DNA of 64,000 nucleotides. Source: Cryptomeria japonica (lineage: Eukaryota > Streptophyta > Pinopsida > Cupressales > Cupressaceae). This document shows, piece after piece, positions 12,467 through 22,053 of the stretch. Location of the stretch: positions 18,453,932 through 18,517,931 of the forward strand of contig NC_081412.1 of assembly GCF_030272615.1 (NCBI RefSeq), given 5' to 3'. Each line of letters opens with the position of its first letter. Positions within the stretch are counted from its first letter, which is position 1. The notes below the pieces were generated by a model that saw nothing but the letters and a program-made list of their open reading frames with translations, was not told where the DNA came from and ran no database searches. The translations under genes and the position numbers were made by a program.

Positions 12467-12512
12467 CTTTGAAACAATGCTTAAAATCGCATTGTCTCAA
12501 AGAGGGGAAAAA
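12467..12512 (+). promoter_or_regulatory. Element A polypurine tract with stem-loop
   Basis: The arms at 12467-12480 (CTTTGAAACAATGC) and 12489-12502 (GCATTGTCTCAAAG) pair at 13 of 14 positions around an 8-nt loop. The 3' arm runs straight into the purine tract AAAGAGGGGAAAAA, which ends next to the LTR start TGTAGAC at 12513. The PPT primes plus-strand DNA synthesis. The hairpin role is inferred; element D has a similar arrangement. Confidence 0.8.
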
Positions 12513-12732
12513 TGTAGACATCTAAAAATGGTCAACGCTTGCGGAGTCATACTTTAACATTTGTGCATTGCCTTATTTTAGGGTTTGTGCATCGCATTAA
12601 CATTTCTTCTATGTTGCGCACTTGGTCTTTATCATTTGCAAGCATCAAGTCCTTCTTCGCATTCCTCATTTTTCTCTCTTTCGAATTTGATCTTGTTGAT
12701 AACAATCTTCAGTCATGATTTTGATTGATCCT

Positions 12733-13062
12733 CGTCCTTGTCAATCTTTTCATCTTGCGATCGATTCGTCATCGATCCTTGCCCTGGTCAATCTTGTCAT
12801 TTTGCGATCGATTTGTCATCGATCATTGTCCTTTTCAATCATGTCAATTTGGATCAATTAGTCATTGTTCCTCATCAATTGGCGCTTATCAATTGGTCAT
12901 CCTTGTCAATCTTGTCATTTTGCGATCGATTCGTCATCAATCCTTGTCCTTGTCAATCTTGTCATTTTGCTATCGATTTGTCATCGATCGTTGTCCTTTT
13001 CAATCATGTCAATTTGGATCAATTAGTCATTGTTCCTCGTCAATTGGTGCCTATCAATTTGA
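12733..13062 (+). repeat. 165-bp direct duplication inside element A LTR
   Basis: Two copies, offset by about 165 bp, both carry GCGATCGATTCGTCATC and CAATTTGGATCAATTAG. Each copy is itself built from shorter TCAATCTTGTCATTTTG units. Such subrepeats are common in the U3 region of LTRs, where they may bind transcription factors. Confidence 0.8.
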
Positions 13063-13715
13063 TCTCTTTGTCAATCTTGGTCAATTTGTCAACCAATCTC
13101 AATCGTTTATCAGCATTGGTCCTTTGTCAATCAAAATCATGATCGAATCGACATTAATTTCTTGTTGTCTTGACCTAATTCTTTGTCCTCTTATTTTTAG
13201 GGTTTTATGATTTGATCATTAAATCCTTTTTCTTCTTCTTGGTGGGTTAAATAAATCTATTTATTTAGTCCTAGGTCTTTTCATGAATTAATTAATGGAT
13301 GAAAACCTATTAATTAATTCACCTAATTTCTATTTCATATTTTTCCTCAATTTTCCAATTTACTAATTTCTCCTAATTCCTAATTTCTATTTCTCCTATT
13401 TTCTTCAATTTTTCTAATATTTCCTCTAAATTCATCCCCTAATTTTCTCCTATGTTTATGCTTCCATTTGTTGCAATCATGGAGGCTATTTTCTCTCTTC
13501 CCTAATTTCATGGGAATGGCATTTCAATTTTGTCAATTTTGTCATAATTTGTCAATCAATCAATTTTGCATAGCAATCTTGTCAATTTTGTCATAATTTG
13601 TCAATCAATCAATCTTGCATGTCAATCTTGTCATAATTTGTCATATTTGTCATCCTTGAGTTGAAATTTCCTTTCAAATCTCTTCATGCTAATCTTTTCA
13701 TCTCTCCAATTTGTC

Positions 13716-13723
13716 TATAAATT
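13716..13723 (+). promoter_or_regulatory. TATA box of element A LTR
   Basis: TATAAATT lies in the loop of a short inverted repeat (CCAATTT ... AAATTGG, 13706-13726). It is 3' of the U3 subrepeats, about 320 bp before the proposed LTR end, a normal place for an LTR promoter. Confidence 0.5.
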
Positions 13724-14046
13724 GGATGAATTTCTTCAATTGAAGGAGAATCAATCACGCTTTTAGTATCCTTACGCTGCCATTTCATATTGTCAATCTT
13801 GCTTTCATACTATGCTTTTGCATTTGTAGGTGAGATCCACAAACAAAGTAATTTGAAGGAGAAATAAGGACAATGGAGAATTATGGAGGAGGTATTCATG
13901 TTTGTAATGGTTTGCATTTGGTTTGATTATCTTGTCTTCATATCTCTATTGAATGTTTTTAGGATTTCTTATCATTGCAATCTAGTTTTTGTGATTGAGT
14001 TAGTTTAATATCTATTGCTTTGATGAATTCCATTTTCCTAGCTACA

Positions 14047-15078
14047 CATTGATCTAGTGATTTAGAGATTAGTGAATGATATTATTACCTTGAAGAGACA
14101 AATGCCTAAAGGTCCTTCAACTTTCTATCCAGATGTTTCGAGAAGGGATTACAATTATCAGGCACCCCAAAATAAGACACTTTCTATAACTGGTCCAATC
14201 TCAAGGTTAGATATTGAAGGTCCCCCTTCTTCTTCTTCATCCTCGAATGTGTGTAATCATTGTGTTTTTCATTTGATATCTAATCACAATGGAATCACCT
14301 GTCCAGAAATTATAAGATATACACAGTTTCTCTCTACTAGTGAGCATACCACAGAGCCCTATGTAGAGAAACCTAGTTCATCCAAGGGTGTTCGTGTCAA
14401 TTTATTTGAGAACTTGTCTGGTAATGTTCATGAGGAAGATGTATTGGTAGAATTGAATGACCCTAATTGAATCGTGTTCACTTGATCACAACATGCAAAG
14501 GGAGAACCAAGTAATACTTTTTCCACCCAAAAGTTTCTTTTAACTAGACAAAAAAAAATAGATCAAGGGACTCCCAAAGAATCTCAAGATGAGGAAACTC
14601 CTACTTTTATCCCTATTGTACTGAATGCTAGTTCCTTTAATATAATTGAGTCTTCTAAAAATACAAAGATCCAAATTTCCCAAGTTGAATATTTAAGGCT
14701 CAACCCTAAGCAATTGGATAGATTGTTTAAATATGTCAAAGAGGGAGCCCTATCACCCCAATAAAATACCTGGTTATCTTGTGATAATAAAGTCAGTGTA
14801 GAAGAACAAGTATGTGCTAATTCTAAACATGACTCTCCTTGTTTTCAAGACCCTTGAGCTAAACCAGCTCCCTTCTATGTCTCTTTGTTCATTACTGGCT
14901 TTACATTAAGCAATTATATTATTGACTCCGGTGCTTCCAAAAATGTAATGCATTCTTAGGTAGCCCAAGCTTTAGGTTTTTTTATTACCTCTTCCCAAGG
15001 GAAACACTACACTATGAATGGTTGTGCAGCTCCAATCATAGGTCAAATTAAAGATGCCCAAGTAGCTCTTGCAACTTT
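14047..15078 (+). pseudogene. Element E fragment 1: gag end and protease start
   Basis: An open frame (14072-14470) has LKRQMPKGPSTFYPD, CNHCVFHLISNHNGITCPEI (a Cys/His linker motif) and a Ser-rich stretch. Further frames give QVEYLRLNPKQLDRLFKYVK and then IIDSGASKNVM, the protease active site (Asp codon 14924-14926), with VAQALGF after it. This is an old Ty3/gypsy gag-protease with several stops. It is cut at 15078 by element C; the target duplication ACTTT is 15074-15078. It continues in phase at 40888 (KRHKLTILVADI). The left part presumably lies beyond element A, outside the window. Confidence 0.75.
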
Positions 15079-16423
15079 TGTTGGCATTTTCAGTACATAG
15101 AAAGATTGTTGATATTCATTAAGGATATTGAGAAGGTTGTTGAAGACTATTTGATATAACTGAAAAGGATGATAACTATCTTTATAATTTTATTTTGTCA
15201 TTGATGTCAAGAAATTGATTTTCTGATTCAGTATGATGTTTCCATATCTTGAGGAGATTGATTTGAAGAAAATTAAGTGGTCGGTAAAAGACACAGAAGG
15301 AATATGATAAGAAAGGGGAGAAATAAGTTATTCAATGGGCAACTATTACCGAGTTAGACAATGATGAGATCGTGATGTTTAGATTGTTTTGATATCCTAC
15401 ATTTGTTGTTGATTGTAAGGTTAATACTATACTATGTCATTGAGAAAAGAGCCTAGTCGGTAAACCCTAAGGTTATTGATATCGGTTAATGAAGGCGAAA
15501 TGTCTACCGAGTAAAGTTTAGTATTTACCGAGTTGCAATCGAGTTATGATAGAGCGCATTGAATGAATACAAGCATTATTTAATGAAGGACAATGATTAG
15601 TTGGAGATGTATAAATGATTGGAATGCCGCACATGAAGTTTGTTAAAGGATCTGTGGCAATGGAAGATCGGCAAGAAAATCTACAATGCAGATTGCACCG
15701 CAATAACCTTGCACAAGTTCCAAGAAAAGAATGCAAGTCCTGAGACAAGGTAAAATGTTTTCAGATCGAAAGATGCATTGAACCTAGTCAAGTATGAAGA
15801 TCTAATGGCTAAGATTGATCATGGGAAATGTGATCAAAGGAGATTAAGTGGTGAGAATTGTTTATAAATAAGAAATTGTTGATGAACAATGTATGTGGGC
15901 AAGTGTATGCACAGGGATGCTACATAGTGACTACCGAGCAAAGAAGCTTGAAGACCTGTTTGAATGACAGAGTAGGAAGCCTAGTAGAAGACAAGATAAG
16001 TCTTATGCCTATATTGTTTTGAGGAAATAAGAATCTGCTTTAGCATATTAGATGTGAAGTTGCAGATATATTTACTACTGTTGTTTATTCTGAATAATAG
16101 AGAAATCTCTTAACCGAGTGGACTTAACAGTCTTATTTGTAAACCCTCTAGCAAGGTAACATTCTAAATAAGTGTTTGAAATCCATTAACAATGTCACTT
16201 CTAACAAAGTGAAGATCCTAACAGATCTAAGGGAAATCCCTTAACCGGGTCACATCTAGCAATGTGTTTGTAATCTTTAATAGGATTTGATTTTAACCGA
16301 GCATACTCTAGAAGAGTATATTTCTTAGTAGGTCTGAAATCCCATAGTGGTTTTTCCCTATTTGGGTTTCCACATTAAATTTGGTGTTATGAGTTTGCAT
16401 GTTTAGCAGTTTTTGGTTATATT
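15079..16423 (+). repeat. Element C 5' LTR, first part
   Basis: The LTR begins TGTTGGCATTTTCAG, matches the 3' LTR of C at 39384 onward, and stops at GGTTATATT where B inserted. It holds a TATA box (15863-15870) and, near 16350, the TTTTTCCCTATTTGGGTTTC block also seen in the LTRs of B and F. It lacks about 24 bp present in the 3' LTR. Confidence 0.92.
15863..15870 (+). promoter_or_regulatory. TATA box of element C 5' LTR
   Basis: TATAAATA in GTTTATAAATAAGAAATTG. The same box is kept in every LTR of this family: 17134-17141 and 33800-33807 (minus, B), 40168-40175 (C) and 42350-42357 and 48469-48476 (F). This supports it as the family's promoter. Confidence 0.7.
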
Positions 16424-17934
16424 TGATAGTTCTGATACTAAATGTAAGTATAGATCCAATAGCCAACAAGATGAGAGGGGGGGGGGGTGAATCATACAAA
16501 CTTAATCTTCCATAAAAACATCAGATTCAATCTCGGTAACATATACTTTAGTAATATAACCAAAATTGTTAAACATGCAAACTCAAAAGCATATAAACAT
16601 CATAAACCTCACAACACCAGATTTAATGTGGAAACCCAAATAGGGAAAAACCAATGTGGTATTTTGGACCCACTAAGAAATATACTCTTCTAGAGTATGC
16701 TCGGTTAAAAGAAAATCCTGTTAAAGATTACAAACACATTGCTAGATGTGACCCGGTTAAGGGATTTCCCTCATATCTGTTAGGATCTTCACCTTGTTAG
16801 AAGTGACCTTGTTAAAGTATTTCAAACATTCAATCAGAATGTCACCTTGCTAGAGGGTTTTACAAATAAGACTATTAAGTCCGCTCGGTTAAGAGATTTT
16901 CTGTCACTTTCACAAAATAGCAGTAATAAAATCTATCTGCAACTTCACATCTAAAATGCTAAAGTAGATTCTTATTTGTTCAATACAATCTAGACATAGA
17001 ACTAATCTTGTCCATCTGCTCGGCTTCTATACTCTGTTATTCAAACAGGTTTTCAAGCTTCTGTGCTCGATAATCACTATGTAGCATCCCTGTGCATACA
17101 CTTGCCCACATACATTGTTTATCAACAGTTCCCTATTTATAAACAATTAGCTAACCGCTTAATCTCCTTGATCACATTTCCCATGATCAATCATAGCCAT
17201 CAGATCTTCAATCTTGTCTAGCTTCAATGCATCTTTCGATCTGAAAATGTTTTACCTCGCCTTGGAACTTGTATATATTTTTTGGAACTTGTTCTAGGGT
17301 ATTGCGGTTCAATCTGCGCTATAGATCTTCCTGTCGATCTTCCATTGCTAGAGATTCTTAACAAACTTCATTTACGACATACCAATCATTTAATCAGTTC
17401 CAGCTCATTAGCTTCCTTCATTAAATAACGCATGTAACCATTTAATGCATTCTATTATAGCTCAGTTACAACTCGGTAAATACTAAACTTCACTCGGTAG
17501 TCATTCCGCCTTCATTAACTGATAGCGATAACCTTAGGGTTTACCGACTAGGTTCTTTGCTTGATAACATAGTATAGTATTAACCTTACAATTTATAACA
17601 TATGTATGATGTCGAAAAAATCTAAACATCATGATCTCATCATTGGCTCACTCGGTAATAGTTGCCCATTGAATACCTTATTCATCCCCTTATTCATCAT
17701 ATTATTTATGTGTCTTTTACTGACATCTTTATACTCTTCACATCATATTTCTCAAGATATGGCAACATCATACTGAATTAGAAAATCAATTTCTTGACAT
17801 CAATGACAAAATAATAATATCAAGATAGTAAACATCCTTAATCAGTTATATCCATAATCATCAACAACCTTCTCAATCTCCTTATTGAAATGCCAACAAT
17901 CTCCCATTGTTTGTTATAATGCCAAATGCTAACA
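16424..17934 (-). repeat. Element B 3' LTR
   Basis: 1511 bp. Read on the minus strand it starts TGTTAGCATTTGGC at 17934 and ends ...ACTATCA at 16424. Relative to C and F it has 36 extra bases at its start, and these contain a second GGGAGATTGTTGGCATTTC. Together with the C LTR at 15079-16423 it forms an inverted repeat with almost no spacer. Confidence 0.92.
17134..17141 (-). promoter_or_regulatory. TATA box of element B 3' LTR
   Basis: TATTTATA on the plus strand reads TATAAATA on the minus strand, at the position equivalent to the TATA boxes in the LTRs of C and F. Confidence 0.65.
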
Positions 17935-17946
17935 ATCTCCCCCTTT
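17935..17946 (-). promoter_or_regulatory. Element B polypurine tract
   Basis: On the minus strand it reads AAAGGGGGAGAT directly before the LTR start TGTTAGC. The flanks AATGCCAA and TTAGCATT are an almost perfect inverted repeat around it. It would prime plus-strand DNA synthesis. Confidence 0.8.
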
Positions 17947-18393
17947 GGCATTGATGGCAAAACCAATTGATTTGACCTTAAACAATTCAGATTGCTGTGA
18001 TTTTCTGAAATGCTAAAATGCTCTTTTGTTGTCATCAGACTTCTCCCCCATACATTAGACTTCTCCTGTTTTCTTCAGTTTTCTTTCCAATCTCAGTCTT
18101 CTCCCCTTTCTCAGTTTTCTCCCCCTTTGACAACAACGCCAAAAAGTAAAGAACTAAAACATAATTTCTTCCTTTATGAAGTGAATTCCTACTGTAATGT
18201 GTCAATTTAGTCTCGGTCAGAGTATTTTGTCTTCAATTCTTGTTCCCTGTATTGTTTCCTGTATAATTTCCTCTAATATTTCTTGTAATATTTCTTGTAC
18301 ACCTTTAGAAAACCTCCTAAAGTGTGTAAATCTGCATCAACTCCTAAAAGATATTCGATAGAGTCATCGGATTGATTCTTTCACCGAACTCAG
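17947..18393 (-). other. Element B 3' noncoding region
   Basis: About 450 bp between the RNase H stop and the PPT with no coding potential. It contains a second PPT-like word (minus strand GTTGTCAAAGGGGGAGAAAA, near 18109-18128) that is also kept in C, F and G. Confidence 0.6.
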
Positions 18394-18885
18394 TCAGTGA
18401 GTACAAGATAGGGGTAGGACCCCTAACTTACTTCTAAGATATTCAAAAGTGTCCCTTGGTAGTGGTTTGGTGAAGATATCTACTATTTGTTCCTTTGTGC
18501 TAACATATTCCAACACCACTTTCTTCTCTTGAGCTTCTTCTCTAAGATAATGATATTTGATAGAGATGTGCTTTGTCTTAGAGTGCATAACAGGATTCTT
18601 TGAAATGTTAATGGCAATAGTATTGTCACAGAATATAGTTACTGGCTCAGTAACTTTCTCATTTATACCTTCCAACAGTTGTTTGATCCATGCAATGTTG
18701 GTACAATTCAATGCTGCAGCAACGTATTCAACTTCTGTTGTTGACTGTGAAACACATCCTTGTTTCTTGCTAAGCCAACTCACTAGTCTTTCTCCTAAAA
18801 AGAAAGTTCCTCCACTTGTGTTTTTTCTGTCATCAATGTTGCCTGCCCAATCAACACCAGTATAAACTTTTAAATCAAAATCATT
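18394..18885 (-). pseudogene. Element B RNase H, nearly intact
   Basis: On the minus strand the frame gives a YTGVDWAGN-like start, SWLSKKQGCVSQSTTEVEYVA (Glu), FCDNTIAINISKNP (Asp) and KHISIKYHYLRE ... TKPLPRDTFEYLRSKLG, the C-terminal blocks of copia RNase H. The frame ends at 18394. This is the best preserved end of element B; only the start of the domain is broken. The enzyme would degrade template RNA after reverse transcription. Confidence 0.9.
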
Positions 18886-18891
18886 TCCTTT

Positions 18892-19990
18892 CTAATATAC
18901 TAAGCCATAATCTTCAGTGCCTTTCAAGTATCTTAAAATTCTTTTGATTGTTGTCATGTGTGTTTCCTTAAGATCTGCAGAGAATCTTGCAACTATACCT
19001 ACTGTATGTGCTATGTCTGGTCTGTTGTGAACAACATATTGTAGTTTTCCAATCATGGATCGGTAAAGTGTCTCATCAACAGATGCAAATTCATCATTTT
19101 TTGATAATTTACAGTTGGTAGTCATAGGAGTACTTACTAGTTTTGAATCCTCCATTCCAAATTTCTTGAAGATTTCCTTTATGTACTTGGATTGAGTAAT
19201 AAAAATCTCATTTTTCATATGCAGTATATGTAAACCTATAAAATACTTTATCTCACCGATTAATGACATCTCAAATTCTTTGCTCATTTCATTTCCAAAG
19301 TTCTTAAATAAAGAGTCATTTCCACAAAATATAATATCATCAACAAATATGGTTGAGATCAGTATTCCATTTTCATCATTCTTCATGTATATATTGTTGT
19401 TCTCACTTGTCCTTATAAAACCAATCTTAATCAAATAAGAGTGCAATCTTTCATACCATGCTCTAGGTGCTTGTTTCAAACCATATAAAGCTTTGTTCAA
19501 TTTACATACTTGATCTTTATTATTGTCTTCAACAAATCCTTTAGGTTGTTCAATAAAAACTTCTTCTTCTAATATTCCATTCAAAAATGCAGATTTGACA
19601 TCCATTTGATATACCTTGAAGTTTTTGAAAGCAACATTTGCCAACAATGTTCTTACTCCTTCAAGTCTAGCAACAGGTGCAAAAGTTTCACCATAATCAA
19701 TTCCTTCTTCTTGAGCATAATCTTTGCAAACTAGTCTTGCTTTGTTTCGAATGACCTCTCATTTTTCATTTAGCTTGTTTCTGAAAATCCACCTTTGTAC
19801 TGATTACTTTTTTGTCCTTCGGTCTTGGGATTAGTGTCTATGTGTCATTCTTCTTGATTTGATCAATCTCTTCTATCATAGCATTTATCCAATCTTCACT
19901 ATTAAATGCCTCTTTCACTATTCTCGGTTCAAATTCAGATATCAAACATGTGTTTTGTCTCAATTTGTTCCTTGTCATCACTGGATCATC
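18892..19990 (-). pseudogene. Element B copia reverse transcriptase
   Basis: The minus frame 19647-18892 has [34 protein letters not shown], the catalytic FVDD (copia form of YVDD) in [12 protein letters not shown], and the usual C-terminal blocks ([21 protein letters not shown]). Upstream (19990-19650) are the N-terminal RT blocks [12 protein letters not shown] and the decayed KWIFRNK region, with a stop and a frameshift near 19780. Active-site residues survive but the frame is lost. Confidence 0.9.
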
Positions 19991-20089
19991 CTTATCTCCT
20001 ATAATCTGACTTGGTGCATGATGTCTTCTAACATACTTGGCTAATACAAGCTCGGTAGGTTCTGTATGATCTTCTTCATCACTCGGTAA

Positions 20090-21230
20090 CTAGATATTCT
20101 CTTCATTTTCTTCAACAGTCTTCTCGGTAAGACTTGTCGGTTGAACATAGACAAATTCATCATAGTCTTCTGGTTCCTTGGAATTTCCTTCATCATTTCT
20201 TTCTGCAAACTCATCAATTTTCACATTTCCACTTTCTACTATTTTGTTAGATGATTTGATCAGACATTTAAATGCTTTACTTCTAGAAGAATAACCTAGA
20301 AATTTTCCTTCTTCACTCTTCTGATCAAACTTGCCATTTCTATCATCTTTGTGAACATAGCATCTACTTCTAAAGATTTTAAAATAACTTACATTAGGTT
20401 TCTTATCATACCAAATTTCATATGGTGTCTTCAAAGTGCCTTTCTTCAATTGTACTCAGTTCAGGGTGTAAACTGCAGTGCTTATTGCTTCTCTCCAAAA
20501 TGTTTGTGGCACTTTCTTTTCAATCATCAGTGTTCTAGCACAATCCACAATAGATCTGTTTCTTCTCTCAGCTATTCCATTCTGCTGTGGAGTTCTCGGT
20601 GAATAGACTTGTCTTTTAATACCATGATCATTGCAGAATAAGTTGAACTCATCAGATGTGAATTCTCCTCCTCTATCTGATCTGAGACATCTCAGTTGTC
20701 TTCATGTTTCATTTTCAACTCTTGCCTTGTACCATTTAAACATTTGAAAAGCTTCTGATTTTTCTTTTAAAAACATTACTGACATCATCCTTGAATAGTC
20801 ATCCACAAATAATATGAAATATTTATCACCATAATAACTTTGAACTTTCATATGACCACAAAGATCAGTGTGCACAAGATCTAAAATTCCCTTAGAAGTG
20901 TAAGACTTACTTGTAAAGCTTGATCTTGTCATCTTACCCATCTGGCATCCTCGGCACATAGCATTCTCAGGTTTTTCAAGACTCGGTAGACCTCTTACTC
21001 GGTGCTTCTTGATTATTTTGATCAGATTATCAAAATTTACATGACAAATCCTTTTATGTCATAACCAAGTATCATCTATCTTTGCATACAAACATTTATT
21101 CTGAGTTGAGTCAAGATGAAATGTATTACCTTTTGTTTGTGTCCTGGTAGCAGCTAAGTTTCCATTCTTGTCATGAACTTTGACAATTCCTTTCTGAAAT
21201 TCTATTCGGTAACCTGTGTTGTTTAGCTAT
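20090..21230 (-). pseudogene. Element B GAG-pre-integrase and integrase
   Basis: The minus strand reads HVNFDNLIKI ... MCRGCQMGKMTRSSF (the His/Cys zinc module), HTDLCGHM (first Asp), FVDDYSRMMSVMFLKEKSEA, SDRGGEFTSDEF (second Asp) and NGIAERRNRSIVDC (Glu). It continues as TPYEIWYDKKPNVSYFKIF and an acidic linker to RT. Stops occur near 20700 (after VENET) and 20449. The catalytic D,D,E residues are all present. It would insert element cDNA in the nucleus. Confidence 0.88.
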
Positions 21231-21239
21231 GCTACACTC

Positions 21240-21648
21240 AACAAATTTATTTCAAACGTTCAACCCAATAAACATCACTGCATCTTGCATTGTCAAGAAG
21301 TGTTATAGATCCTTTACCTTTCACAAGACATGGTGCATCATTACCAAATCTAACATAGCCTCCATCATAATCTTCTAATATAACAAACTTGTGTTTATCT
21401 CCTGTCATATGATGTGAGCATCCACTATCTATGATCCAAGAATCATTAGTGTTTATGTGAGATATTAGGGCTTTTTCTTCATACCTTTCTTCATCTGATC
21501 CATCTTTGATAGCCACATAAACTACTTCCTCTGTATCAGTTTCATCTGATTTATCATCATTGGATTCCTCATCAGCTATTAAGCATGTCTTTCTATCTCT
21601 TCTTCTAAAGTCTTGGTGCCCTCTGTAATGATTATCTTTCTGTCTGTC
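21240..21648 (-). pseudogene. Element B copia protease
   Basis: The minus frame 21516-21247 contains WIIDSGCSHHMTGD, an intact copia aspartic protease active site, with VRFGNDAPCLVKGKGSI after it. The upstream part (SDETDTEEVVYVAIKDGSDE) is an acidic linker from gag. Stops follow near 21247 and at the gag boundary (~21654). Of the three family members in the window, only B keeps the canonical DSG; C has DSR and F has DGG. Confidence 0.85.
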
Positions 21649-21651
21649 ATC

Positions 21652-22053
21652 TCAGTAATTTCTCTTTTCAGTAGAGTCTTTGTCAGGACAGTTAGAAGCT
21701 ATATGTCCTATTTTATCACAATTGAAACATTTCAAAGGTAGTTTTCCTTTATACTTACCTTTGCCTCTCAGCAACCTTCTGGCTAATAGTGCTTCAAACT
21801 CTTCTTGTTTTCTGATTTCCTCATACAGTTTATGTACTTCCATGTTCTTATGAAATATTTCACTTGCTCCACTGTGATCTCCTTCAGAGTACTTATACTT
21901 TCTTTCATTGTAATCATTAGACTCATCAAGATGAAAAGAACTAAATGCAGATTCAACTTTATTTACCGAAGATCCACTGTTATCAAAGTTACTTAACTCA
22001 AATGCATGTAGTTTACCAATAGTAGCATCTAAAGAAACTGTCATATTAGGTAC
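21652..22053 (-). pseudogene. Element B gag, C-terminal half with zinc knuckle
   Basis: The minus frame from 22044 reads VSLDATIGKLHAFELSNFDN, a charged segment and CFNCDKIGHIASNC, the CCHC zinc knuckle that binds the element RNA. It is the continuation of the gag at 32506-33027. The 10.4-kb element D separates the two halves at the target GGTAC (22049-22053 and 32501-32505). Confidence 0.92.

Larger units (their letters stand above)
1..14046 (+). mobile_element. Element A: Ty3/gypsy, Tat-like, 5' end outside window
   Basis: The domain order on the plus strand is Q-rich gag, gag core, protease, RT, RNase H, a second (archaeal-type) RNase H, integrase, a noncoding repeat zone, an antisense PMD gene, PPT and 3' LTR. 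The second RNase H after RT and the extra antisense gene are known traits of the plant Tat lineage. Several stops and frameshifts interrupt gag and pol, so this copy is dead. Its 5' LTR and primer-binding site lie left of the window. Its right end abuts element E, into which it probably inserted; the TSD cannot be checked from here. Confidence 0.85.
12513..14046 (+). repeat. Element A 3' LTR
   Basis: The LTR begins TGTAGACATCTAAAAATG directly after the PPT. Its start matches the LTR of element D (TGTAGACGTATAAAAATG). The right end is placed at TTTTCCTAGCTACA (14046) because element E coding sequence begins just after it. The resulting 1534 bp is close to the 1456 bp of D. It contains a 165-bp internal duplication and a TATA box. 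The exact 3' boundary is an inference, since the 5' LTR is not in the window. Confidence 0.7.

Noticed and set aside
12725-13210. 161- and 134-codon frames
   Set aside because: Both arise from the 165-bp duplication in the LTR of element A; the two frames have similar repeated peptides and no known motif.
15079-16423. Solo LTR
   Set aside because: Its missing end was found at 34640-34769 with the ATATT duplication between, so it is the 5' LTR of C split by B.
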